Positions 7,317-15,003 of a DNA stretch of 32,551 nt are shown piece after piece. The position numbers and the translations under genes are program-made. Under the pieces are notes generated by a model. That model had not been told where the DNA came from, made no database searches, and saw only the letters and a list, made by a program, of their open reading frames with translations. The DNA is taken from positions 29,715 through 62,265 of the forward strand of contig NZ_CAJULS010000002.1 of assembly GCF_910587525.1 (NCBI RefSeq), in the 5' to 3' direction. Within the stretch, counting starts at the first letter, position 1. The number at the start of each line of letters is the position of its first letter. This stretch comes from an uncultured Oscillibacter sp. (lineage in GTDB: Bacteria; Bacillota; Clostridia; Oscillospirales; Oscillospiraceae).

Positions 7317-7646
7317 ATGGCAAACCGGGTGGTCGTGAATATCTGCGGCGATGAATATACCCTTGTAGCGGAGGAATCCCCCTCCTACATGCAGCGGGTG
7401 GGAGTCTATGTAGACGGAAAGATGCGGGAAATTCAGGAAAGCGCCAAGGTGGGCCGGGTCAACGCCGCCGTGCTTACCGCCGTCAATATCGCCGACGAGC
7501 TGATGAAGGCCCAGGAGACAGCGGAACAGCTGCGGGGCCAGATCAAGGGCTATGCCGACGAGGCCGCCCAGGCCCAGTCCGAGGTCAGCGAGCTCAAGCG
7601 CGAAGTCTTTCGCCTCCAGCAGAAGCTGGAGCGCCAGAGCCGGTGA
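7317..7646 (+). CDS. zapA: Cell division protein ZapA
   Basis: A 109-residue ZapA-family protein. These bind FtsZ filaments and promote Z-ring bundling through an N-terminal domain and a C-terminal coiled coil. The N-terminus (NRVVVNICGDEYTL) and the heptad-rich second half (about 60-109) fit the family, and the length matches. AGAGGAGG (7301-7308) precedes ATG 7317; an in-frame extension to 7107 runs through the promoter and a repeat and was rejected. The stop overlaps the start of the U32 gene, an arrangement seen in several Firmicutes, so the two are co-transcribed. Confidence 0.88.
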   Translation: MANRVVVNICGDEYTLVAEESPSYMQRVGVYVDGKMREIQESAKVGRVNAAVLTAVNIADELMKAQETAEQLRGQIKGYADEAAQAQSEVSELKREVFRLQQKLERQSR

Positions 7647-9721
7647 GGCGCCTGCCGGAGCTGCTGGCCCCCGCCGGCTCCCCGGAGGCGCTGCGGGCCG
7701 CCGTACAGCACGGCGCGGACGCCGTATACCTGGGCTGGGGCAGTTTCAATGCCCGCCGGGGCGCCCGGAACTTCTCGGACGAGGAGTTTGCGGAGGCCCT
7801 GGCCTATTGTCATGTCCGGGGCGTCCGGGTCTTTTTGACCCTGAATACCTTGCTCACTGACCAGGAGCTGCCCCAGGCCCTGGAGACCGCTGCCGCGGCC
7901 TGCCGCCTGGGAGCGGACGCGGTGCTGGTGCAGGACTGGGGCCTTTTGACCCTGCTGCGCCTGTGCCTTCCGGACCTTCCCCTTCACGCCAGCACCCAGA
8001 TGAGCGTCTTTACCTCCGGCGGAGCCCGCGAGGCCTGCGGAGACGGCTGCCAGCGGGTGGTCATCGCCCGGGAGTGCTCGGCGGAGGACACAGAGGCCAT
8101 CATCCGGAACTGTCCCGCCGAGATCGAGGTTTTTGCCCACGGGGCGCTGTGCATGTGCTACTCCGGCCAGTGCGCCATGAGCGCGCTGATCGGCGGACGC
8201 TCCGGCAACCGGGGCCGGTGCGCCCAGCCCTGCCGCCTTCCTTACGGCGTCAATGAGCCCGCCAAAAAACACTTCCCCCTGAGCCTGAAGGACAGCTGTC
8301 TGGCGGGAGAACTGGGAAATATGGCCCGCATGGGCGTCAGCTGTGTCAAGCTGGAGGGGCGGATGAAGCGGCCGGAGTATGTGGCCGCGGTCACCCGGAT
8401 CTACGCCCGCCTGCTGGCGGAGGGCCGCGGCCCCACCGCCGCCGAGAACCGGGAGCTGGAAACCGCTTTCTCCCGTTCCGGCTTTACCAGCTGGTACTGG
8501 CAGGGAAAACACGGCGCGGGCATGTTCGGCGTCCGTCCGGAGAATACCCCGGAACCTAAAGCGTTGTTTGCGGAGGTCAGGGCCGCCTATGAAAAGGATG
8601 GCCTTCGCACCGTCCCCGTGGACCTCACCTGCCGGGTTTCCGCCGGGGCGCCCTGCGCCCTCACCGCCGCCGACAGTGCGGGACATTCTGTCACCGTCTC
8701 CGGCCCTGTGCCGGAGGCGGCCCGAAGCCGGGCCCTGACGGCGGAGGAGCTGGAGACCCGTCTCCGGAAGACCGGCGGCACTGCCTACGCCTGCCGGGAG
8801 GTCACGGTGGAGCTGGACGGAGGCCTGTCCCTGCCCGCCAGCGCCGTCAACGCCCTGCGGCGGGACGCCCTGTCGGCATTGACGGAGGCCCGGGTCCATC
8901 CGCCGCTGCGGCGGGAGCTGCCGCCTCCGGCCCCGCCGGAGAACACCTGCGGGTCCGGCGCTCTCCAGTGGACCGTCTCCGTGACCGGCATGGCCCAGCT
9001 CTCCCCCGCCCTGGTGGCCCTGAACCCCGCCCGGGTCTGTGTGCCGTTGGAGCTTCTGCCCTCTCTTTCCACTCTGCCGGCGGGGGAGACGGAGTGGTGT
9101 GCCATTCTGCCCCGGGTCTGGCGGGACCGGGACGAGCCCCAGCTGAAAACCTGGCTGGATCACGCCAGATCCCTGGGTGTCACCGGCGCCCTGGCGGGAA
9201 ATATCGGCCATCTTCCCCTGCTGCGTGATTCCGGTCTGTATATTTACGGTGATTTTGGACTGAACGTATTCAATAGCCGCTCTCTGGAGTACCTGCGGAA
9301 GAAGGGCCTTCGCTCCGCCTGCGTCTCCTTTGAGCTGCGCTTCTCCCAGATTCGGGACCTGCGAAAGCCCCTGCCCGCGGAGGCCATCGTCTACGGGCGG
9401 CTGCCCCTGATGATCACGGAGAACTGCCTGCTGGAGAACAGCGGCTCCTGCCGCTGTGACCAGCCCAATTTTCTCCGGGACCGCACCGGGGCGGCTTTCC
9501 CCCTGCTGCCCGCCTACGGCCACCGGACGGAGATCCAGAATGACCGCCCTCTCTGGCTGGCGGAGCTGCCGGATTTCCGGCGGCTGGGTCTCCGCTATGC
9601 CCGTCTGCGGTTCACCACAGAGAGCCCCGCGGAATGCGTTCAGGTGTTCCGGGACTATCTGGAGGGCGCTCCCGCCCGGGGAACCTTTACCCGCGGCCTC
9701 TACAAACGGGGCGTTGAATGA
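7643..9721 (+). CDS. Peptidase U32 family protein (RlhA-like)
   Basis: A 692-residue U32-family protein. The N-terminal barrel begins LLAPAGS and carries the signature region with ECSAED, FAHGALCMCYSGQC and RGRCAQPCR. The clustered cysteines are those proposed to hold an iron-sulfur centre in family members that hydroxylate RNA. The long middle and C-terminal parts match the two-domain RlhA (23S rRNA C2501 hydroxylation) layout with a DUF3656-type insert, and the length is close to E. coli RlhA. Despite the name, a protease role is doubtful. The GTG start at 7643 overlaps the zapA stop, suggesting translational coupling. The exact RNA substrate is inferred. Confidence 0.85.
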   Translation: MRRLPELLAPAGSPEALRAAVQHGADAVYLGWGSFNARRGARNFSDEEFAEALAYCHVRGVRVFLTLNTLLTDQELPQALETAAAACRLGADAVLVQDWGLLTLLRLCLPDLPLHASTQMSVFTSGGAREACGDGCQRVVIARECSAEDTEAIIRNCPAEIEVFAHGALCMCYSGQCAMSALIGGRSGNRGRCAQPCRLPYGVNEPAKKHFPLSLKDSCLAGELGNMARMGVSCVKLEGRMKRPEYVAAVTRIYARLLAEGRGPTAAENRELETAFSRSGFTSWYWQGKHGAGMFGVRPENTPEPKALFAEVRAAYEKDGLRTVPVDLTCRVSAGAPCALTAADSAGHSVTVSGPVPEAARSRALTAEELETRLRKTGGTAYACREVTVELDGGLSLPASAVNALRRDALSALTEARVHPPLRRELPPPAPPENTCGSGALQWTVSVTGMAQLSPALVALNPARVCVPLELLPSLSTLPAGETEWCAILPRVWRDRDEPQLKTWLDHARSLGVTGALAGNIGHLPLLRDSGLYIYGDFGLNVFNSRSLEYLRKKGLRSACVSFELRFSQIRDLRKPLPAEAIVYGRLPLMITENCLLENSGSCRCDQPNFLRDRTGAAFPLLPAYGHRTEIQNDRPLWLAELPDFRRLGLRYARLRFTTESPAECVQVFRDYLEGAPARGTFTRGLYKRGVE

Positions 9722-9747
9722 GAAAATCAAACACGGTCCGTATATTA

Positions 9748-9776
9748 TTGTACAAAAAATACGGATTGTTTATTAT
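9748..9776 (+). promoter_or_regulatory. Promoter-like sequence before dut
   Basis: TTGTAC (9748-9753) and TATTAT (9771-9776) are spaced 17 bases. TCCGTAT (9737-9743) and ATACGGA (9759-9765) form a perfect inverted repeat overlapping the -35 and spacer. The expected transcript start (about 9783) would lie downstream of the dut ribosome site, leaving almost no leader. Confidence 0.55.
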
Positions 9777-9788
9777 CTGGAGTTTTAT

Positions 9789-10220
9789 ATGGAAGAATTG
9801 AAGGTAAAATATTTTACAGACGCCATTGACGAGCTGTGCTATGTGGCGGGGAAATCCGACTGGATCGACCTGCACGCCGCCGGGGAGGTCACATTGAAGG
9901 CCGGAGAATTCCGGCTCATCCCTCTGGGCGTGGCCATCGCCCTGCCGGAGGGATATGAGGCCCATGTGGTCCCCCGGAGCTCCACCTTTAAGAACTACGG
10001 GATTTTGCAGGCCAACTCCATGGGCATTGTGGACTATACCTACCGGGGAGACAACGACCAGTGGTTTCTCCCGGTCTACGCCACCCGGGATGTGACCATT
10101 GAGCAAAATGCCCGCATCTGCCAGTTCCGTATTATGCAGAATCAGCCCCCGCTGAAATTCACCCGGGTGGAGCGGCTGGACAGTCCTGACCGGGGCGGCT
10201 TCGGCTCCACGGGAAAATAG
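9789..10220 (+). CDS. dut: dUTP diphosphatase
   Basis: A 143-residue trimeric-type dUTPase, which hydrolyses dUTP to dUMP and pyrophosphate to keep uracil out of DNA. Motifs are in order: DLHA near 27-30, PRSS (62-65), the uridine-pocket stretch GIVDYTYRGD (79-88), and a C-terminal glycine-rich RGGFGSTGK (135-143). Length is normal. ATG 9789 has GGAG at 9779-9782; the in-frame extension to 9456 lies inside the U32 gene. It is followed 17 bases later by maf, another nucleotide-sanitising enzyme. Confidence 0.93.
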   Translation: MEELKVKYFTDAIDELCYVAGKSDWIDLHAAGEVTLKAGEFRLIPLGVAIALPEGYEAHVVPRSSTFKNYGILQANSMGIVDYTYRGDNDQWFLPVYATRDVTIEQNARICQFRIMQNQPPLKFTRVERLDSPDRGGFGSTGK

Positions 10221-10237
10221 CGGGGGAGGTCGTTTCT

Positions 10238-10816
10238 ATGGCGAAGATCGTATTGGCCTCTGCCTCTCCCCGGCGGCAGGAGCTGCTGCGCCGCATCGGC
10301 ATTGAGGACTTTGACATCCGGGTGCCGCAGGTGGAGGAAACCTTCCCCGAGGGGCTGACTCCGCCGGAGGTGGTGGCCCACATCTCCCGGGAAAAGGCGG
10401 ATGCCGCGGCGGCGCTGTGCGCGCCGGAGGAGATTGTCATCACCGCCGATACCATGGTCTTTTTGGACGAGGCCCGGCTGGGCAAGCCCAGGGACGAACA
10501 GGACGCCCTGCGGATGCTCACCGCCCTCCAGGGACGGCGGCACACCGTCTGCACCGGCGTCACCGTCCGGCAGGGGGACCGCCGCTTGACGGAGTCCGAG
10601 TCCACCGGCGTGTACTTTCGCCCTGCCGCGCAGGCGGAGCTGCTGGCCTATATCAAAACCGGCGAGCCCATGGACAAGGCCGGGGCCTACGGCGTTCAGG
10701 GCAAGGGGGCGCTACTGGTGGAGCGGCTGGACGGCGATTTTTTCAACGTAATGGGACTGCCCGTCATGCGGCTGGGCCGGATGCTGGAGCGGTTCGGCGT
10801 CACGCTTTTGAAATGA
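10238..10816 (+). CDS. maf: Maf-family nucleotide pyrophosphatase
   Basis: A 192-residue Maf/YhdE-type enzyme that hydrolyses dTTP/UTP or modified nucleotides. The substrate loop ASASPRRQELL lies at residues 7-17, the catalytic ITADTMV segment at about 68-74, and the DKAGAYGVQGKGA region at about 147-159. GGGGGAGG precedes ATG 10238. It lies directly upstream of mreC, as maf does in the B. subtilis maf-radC-mreBCD region, although radC and mreB are absent here. Confidence 0.92.
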   Translation: MAKIVLASASPRRQELLRRIGIEDFDIRVPQVEETFPEGLTPPEVVAHISREKADAAAALCAPEEIVITADTMVFLDEARLGKPRDEQDALRMLTALQGRRHTVCTGVTVRQGDRRLTESESTGVYFRPAAQAELLAYIKTGEPMDKAGAYGVQGKGALLVERLDGDFFNVMGLPVMRLGRMLERFGVTLLK

Positions 10817-10829
10817 AAGTGGGGTTTCC

Positions 10830-11669
10830 TTGAAGAATTTCCTGAAAAACAACGGCCTTTGGATTTTGTTTGCCGGAGCGGTCATCTCCGTGACGCTGGC
10901 ACTCATGTCCTATTTCAGCGCCACCTCTTCTCCCCTGGTAAACGCGGTAAACGTGCTGGTCTCCCCCTTCCGCTCGGCCTACACTGCCGTAGCCTCCTGG
11001 TTCAACGACAAGCAGAACTACTACCGTGACACCACGGATCTGCTGGATGAGAACGCCGCCCTGCGCAAGCGCATCGCCGAGCTGGAGGCGGACCTCCGCC
11101 AGGCGGAGGACGACAGCAAGGAGAACGAGATCCTGCGGGACGCACTTGAGCTGCGCAAGCAACGGCGGGACCTGGTGCTGGAGAGCGCCATGATCACGGA
11201 GCGCTCGGTGACCAACTGGACCTCCTCCCTGACGCTGAACAAGGGCACCAGCCACGGCGTGGAGAGCGGCGACGCAGTGATTGACGGCACCGGCAGCCTG
11301 GTGGGCGTGGTCCGGGAGGTGGGAATGAACTGGTGCACGGTGCTCACCGTGGTGGACACGGATACCTCCCTGGGCGCCCAGGTGTTCCGCACCAAGGACC
11401 TGGCGCTGGCCGCCGGAAACTTCTCCCTGATGGAGGAAGAGCGGCTGCGGCTGGAGCTTCTGCCAGCCGGATGCCAGCTGCTGGCGGGCGACCTGGTGCA
11501 GACCTCAGGCCTGGGCGGGTACTATCCCTCCGGCCTCGTGATCGGCACGGTGGAAGAGGTGCTGGTGGACGACTCCGGCGCCGCCTCTTATGCCATTTTG
11601 GCCCCCAAGGCAGACCTTGCCGCCCTGACGGAGGTCTTTGTCATCAAGGACTTTGATGTGGTCACCTAA
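10830..11669 (+). CDS. mreC: Rod shape-determining protein MreC
   Basis: A 279-residue bitopic membrane protein linking the MreB/RodA/PBP2 elongation machinery to the periplasmic face. One membrane helix (about 9-29) is followed by a coiled coil (about 65-110) and the beta-rich MreC domain (about 120-275), including a GxxxGVESGDAVI-like stretch. The start is TTG 10830, the only plausible one, with AGTGGGG upstream; it follows the maf stop by 13 bases. The gene to its right, mreD, is separated by an unusually long 468-base gap. mreB is not in this window. Confidence 0.93.
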   Translation: MKNFLKNNGLWILFAGAVISVTLALMSYFSATSSPLVNAVNVLVSPFRSAYTAVASWFNDKQNYYRDTTDLLDENAALRKRIAELEADLRQAEDDSKENEILRDALELRKQRRDLVLESAMITERSVTNWTSSLTLNKGTSHGVESGDAVIDGTGSLVGVVREVGMNWCTVLTVVDTDTSLGAQVFRTKDLALAAGNFSLMEEERLRLELLPAGCQLLAGDLVQTSGLGGYYPSGLVIGTVEEVLVDDSGAASYAILAPKADLAALTEVFVIKDFDVVT

Positions 11670-11701
11670 CGCCATTGTCAAATAATACTGAGAAAAGCAC
11701 A

Positions 11702-11811
11702 GCGGTCTGGAAATCGCATGGTTCGAGCTTGAGGGGAAATGGCCGGCAGAGGGCTGCCGGCCCCACAAGTACCAGAACCTGCCGATATAAGCAGGTACCC
11801 TCCCAGACCGC
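11702..11811 (+). ncRNA. Candidate branched RNA structure between mreC and mreD
   Basis: GCGGTCTGG (11702-11710) pairs perfectly with CCAGACCGC (11803-11811), closing a 110-base unit. Inside are GGCCGGCA (11741-11748) pairing with TGCCGGCC (11755-11762), and ACCTGC (11777-11782) pairing with GCAGGT (11791-11796). Together they make a multi-branch fold with about 23 perfect pairs. It lies in the leader of mreD within the operon. I do not recognise it as a known riboswitch; it could also be the end of a repeat element. Confidence 0.45.
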
Positions 11812-11820
11812 ACAAACCAG

Positions 11821-12105
11821 GCGCGGAAGCGCGGGAAGAGGAGAAAGTCCTTGCGTCCACGTATCAAGTCCGCTGAGCGCCTTTCAATCGAAGCAAAATG
11901 CTTCCCCAACCGCCAAAAGTGTCTTTTTCTCTTTTGGACCGTGCACGGCCCGTTTTCTCTTTTTCTGCGCTCAGAAAAAGAGAAAATGGGGGGTGCATTC
12001 CGTGCCGCAAAGCGGCACAACCCCCGTCCCCGGCCCGTGGCCGGACCCTCTCGTCCCCGCCCGTGGCGGGACTTCCCCGTCCCGCCCTGTGGGGCGGCGC
12101 CCCGC
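11821..12105 (+). repeat. Dispersed mosaic repeat, copy A
   Basis: It starts with GCGCGGAAGCGCGGGAAGAG. An 80-base core (11921-12000) is identical to 28265-28344 and contains a 15-bp perfect hairpin (TTTTCTCTTTTTCTG with CAGAAAAAGAGAAAA). The right part is a run of GC-rich palindromes about 25 bases apart (for example CCGGCCCGTGGCCGG and CCCGCCCGTGGCGGG). It ends about 30 bases before mreD. The element is non-coding; frames through it give low-complexity translations. Confidence 0.85.
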
Positions 12106-12137
12106 ACAATTCCCAATTACGAAAGGAGCCCCCTCCC

Positions 12138-12650
12138 GTGCTGGCACGAAATGAGACGATTTTCAAATGGTTCCTCTATTCCGCCGCCGCCGTGCTGTGC
12201 TTGACGGTGCAGAGCGCCCTTCTCCAGCGCCTCACCCTCTGGGGCGTAATTCCCTTTGTCTGTCCCCTGCTGGCCGCCATTCCCGCCACCTGGGAAAGTC
12301 CCGCCGCCGGTACGATCTTTTCCATGATGGTGGGCGTGGCCTGCGACCTGCTGCTGCCGGCGCCGATCCCCTGCTTTTACACTCTGGTATTTCCCCTGGT
12401 GGGACTGTTTGCCTCCCTTTTGTCCCACAGCCTGCTGCGCCCCGGCCTTCTCTGCTCCCTGGCCTCCGCGGCCATGGCCTTCGCCCTGACAGACGGCTTC
12501 GCCTGTTTCGTCCTGTGGAGCCGGGGCAAAGCCGCCTGGGGGGCCGGAGCCTTTCTGGCCCTGCGGGAGTTCTGCGTCACCGCGCCGTGGATCATCCCTG
12601 TTACCCTGCTGTTCCAGGCGGTATTCCACCGCACCCATCCCGACGAATGA
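12138..12650 (+). CDS. mreD: Rod shape-determining protein MreD
   Basis: A 170-residue polytopic membrane protein with about five hydrophobic segments, consistent with MreD, a partner of MreC in the elongation complex. Sequence conservation in this family is low, so the call rests on topology, length and position between mreC and the PBP2 gene. GTG 12138 has AAAGGAG at 12122-12128; an in-frame extension to 11898 runs through repeat copy A and was rejected. PBP2 follows 21 bases later. Confidence 0.85.
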   Translation: MLARNETIFKWFLYSAAAVLCLTVQSALLQRLTLWGVIPFVCPLLAAIPATWESPAAGTIFSMMVGVACDLLLPAPIPCFYTLVFPLVGLFASLLSHSLLRPGLLCSLASAAMAFALTDGFACFVLWSRGKAAWGAGAFLALREFCVTAPWIIPVTLLFQAVFHRTHPDE

Positions 12651-12671
12651 CCGCGTTTTTAAGGAGTTCTC

Positions 12672-14930
12672 ATGGACCAACATGAATCCCGCAATTTCCG
12701 CCTTTTTTTCCTGGGTGCCCTTCTGATTGCCGTCCTGCTGGTCTATCTGGGCGTTTTATACAGCGTCCAGGTGGTTCACCATCAGGATTACGCCACCCAG
12801 TCCATCCGCTCCATTCCCCGGGCGGAGACGGTGGAGGCCTCCCGGGGCATCATCACCGACCGCAATGGCCGGACTCTGGTGTCCAACCGCTCCACCTACA
12901 ATCTGACCTTTGACCCCAGCCTTTTGAAGGAGGGCGAGAACCAGAACGAGGCGATTCTGCGTCTGATCCAGCTCTGCCAGGCCAACGGCGTGGACTGGAT
13001 TGAGAATCTGCCCGTCTCCCGCCAGCTGCCCTATACCTACACCCTGGACCAGCTGGGCGATACCGTGCTGAAAAGCCGCTTCCTCTCCTATCTCAAGGCG
13101 TTGAAACCCTCCAGGGAGGCCCTGACCGCCTATCTTCTCCAGCATCCTGACGCTGTTGCGCCCCAGAGCGAGGAGGACCCGGCTCTCCCGGAACTTTCGC
13201 CGCCGGAGGGTGAGGTGACGCCGGAGCAGGAGGCCGCCCGCCAGCGGGAACTGGGTGAGGAGCTTTTGAAGCTGCTCTCCACCCGGCGCCTGACCGCCCA
13301 GCTGCTTACCGGCGCGGGCATCACTCCCCAGACGCTGCTGGAGTGGATGCGGGAGGACTTCGGCCTCTCCCCCGCCCTCTCCCTGGGGGAGGCCCGGCTG
13401 GTGCTGGGCATCCAGTATGAGCTCTACCTCCGCAAGCTGGACACCACGGTGCCCTATATCCTGGCGGAGGATATCGACATAGAGTTTATCTCCCTGATCA
13501 ACGACGGCGGCTACTCCGGCGCCAAGGTCACCAGCTCCTATGCCCGGGAGATCGAAACCTCTGCCGCCGCCCATATTCTGGGCATGGTGGGCCCCATCTA
13601 CGCCGAAGACGACCTGGAGGCCCTGCGGGCCAAGGGGTACAACGGCGACGACACCATTGGCCGCTCCGGCGCCGAGGCCGCCTTTGAGGACTATCTCCGG
13701 GGCACCGACGGCCGGCGGGTAGTCTCCGTCAATAGCGACGGCAAGATCACCGGCGAGTATTACACCAGGAGTCCCAAGCCCGGAAACAACGTGGAACTGA
13801 CCATTGACCTGAAATTTCAGCAGGCGGCGGAGGAGGCTCTGGCCGCCACCGTCTCCGCCATGAGCGAGAAGGACGGCAACACCACCCGGGGCGCGGGCCT
13901 TGCGGTAGTGCGGGTGGGCACCGGCGAGGTGCTGGCCCTGGTCTCCTATCCCATGTACGACCTGGCCGCCTATATCCAAGACAACACTTACAAGGCCCAG
14001 CTGAACACCGACGAGTCCCGTCCTCTGGTAAACCGGGCCACTACGGGCCGCTACTCCCCCGGCTCCACCTTCAAGCCGCTTATCGCTGTGGCAGCCCTGG
14101 AGGAGGGCGTGGTCACCCTGTCGGAGCGGATTATGGACTCCGGCCGCTGGTACTATCCCGATATCGTGGCAGGAACCCGTCAATGGTGGTGGAACTGCTG
14201 GAACCGGGCCGGCCACGGGCGGCTCAATGTGACCCAGGCCATCACCGCCTCCTGCAACACGTTCTTCCATGAGTTGGGCTACCGTCTGGGCATCGAGAAG
14301 ATTGACGAGTACGCCGAGGCCTTTGGCTTTGGAAAGAGCACCGGCATCGAGATTGGCGACAACCCGGGCCTTTTGGCGGGCCCGGAGGAGCGGGAGGCCC
14401 GGGGCGAGGTCTGGTACGGCGGCGACACTGTCCAGGCGGCCATCGGCCAGTCCGACAACCTGTTTACCCCTCTCCAGATCGCCAATTATATTGCCACCCT
14501 GGTCTCCGGCGGCAAGCACTACGACGCCCATCTGCTGAAAACTGCCAAGACCTATGACAACTCCCAGGTGGTGGCGGTGGGCAACAAGGAGCCCTCCAAC
14601 ATCGTCAACATCAGCGACAGCACTTTGGACGCCGTGAAGACCGGCATGCACAACCTGACCAAAACCACCCTGGCCCCCTATTTCAACAACTGTGTGGTAG
14701 AAGCCGGCGCCAAAACCGGCACCGTCCAGCTGGGTTCTGAGATCACCAATAACGGCTGCTTCGTGTGCTTTGCCCCCTACGACGAGCCGGAGATCGCCAT
14801 CGCCCTGGTCATCGAGCAGGGCAACGCCGGTGCCCAGCTGGCCTCCACTGCCGTCAGCGTCATCAACGCCTACTTTACCCCCGACGAGACGGAGACCGCT
14901 GTCACCGGGGACAACCAGCTTCTCCCCTGA
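12672..14930 (+). CDS. mrdA: Penicillin-binding protein 2 (elongation transpeptidase)
   Basis: A 752-residue class B penicillin-binding protein that cross-links side-wall peptidoglycan with RodA and MreC. An N-terminal membrane helix (about 10-32) is followed by the dimerisation domain and the transpeptidase domain with S465-TFK, S527-CN and K681-TGT, so all three catalytic motifs are intact. An acidic Pro/Glu-rich insert (about 155-200) makes it longer than many PBP2s. AAGGAG precedes ATG 12672. Linkage to mreCD supports PBP2 over a sporulation or septal paralog; rodA is not present here. Confidence 0.92.
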   Translation: MDQHESRNFRLFFLGALLIAVLLVYLGVLYSVQVVHHQDYATQSIRSIPRAETVEASRGIITDRNGRTLVSNRSTYNLTFDPSLLKEGENQNEAILRLIQLCQANGVDWIENLPVSRQLPYTYTLDQLGDTVLKSRFLSYLKALKPSREALTAYLLQHPDAVAPQSEEDPALPELSPPEGEVTPEQEAARQRELGEELLKLLSTRRLTAQLLTGAGITPQTLLEWMREDFGLSPALSLGEARLVLGIQYELYLRKLDTTVPYILAEDIDIEFISLINDGGYSGAKVTSSYAREIETSAAAHILGMVGPIYAEDDLEALRAKGYNGDDTIGRSGAEAAFEDYLRGTDGRRVVSVNSDGKITGEYYTRSPKPGNNVELTIDLKFQQAAEEALAATVSAMSEKDGNTTRGAGLAVVRVGTGEVLALVSYPMYDLAAYIQDNTYKAQLNTDESRPLVNRATTGRYSPGSTFKPLIAVAALEEGVVTLSERIMDSGRWYYPDIVAGTRQWWWNCWNRAGHGRLNVTQAITASCNTFFHELGYRLGIEKIDEYAEAFGFGKSTGIEIGDNPGLLAGPEEREARGEVWYGGDTVQAAIGQSDNLFTPLQIANYIATLVSGGKHYDAHLLKTAKTYDNSQVVAVGNKEPSNIVNISDSTLDAVKTGMHNLTKTTLAPYFNNCVVEAGAKTGTVQLGSEITNNGCFVCFAPYDEPEIAIALVIEQGNAGAQLASTAVSVINAYFTPDETETAVTGDNQLLP

Positions 14931-15003
14931 CCTTGCGCTTCCTCATCTTCGCACTTTGAAAATTTTCAATTCCCCGCCCCATTCTAAAACGAGGAGTTTT
15001 TTC

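Noticed and set aside
7550..9730. 726-codon open frame on the minus strand opposite the U32 gene
   Set aside because: It is a GC-driven shadow of a clear homologous gene on the plus strand; the translation is low in complexity and has no domain.
11720..11735. GGTTCGAGC as a tRNA T-loop
   Set aside because: No acceptor stem, anticodon arm or CCA end can be folded around it; the region forms a different branched structure.
12756..14651. 631-codon open frame on the minus strand opposite PBP2
   Set aside because: The plus strand has PBP2 with all catalytic motifs; the minus translation is Gly/Val/Gln-rich with no recognisable domain.
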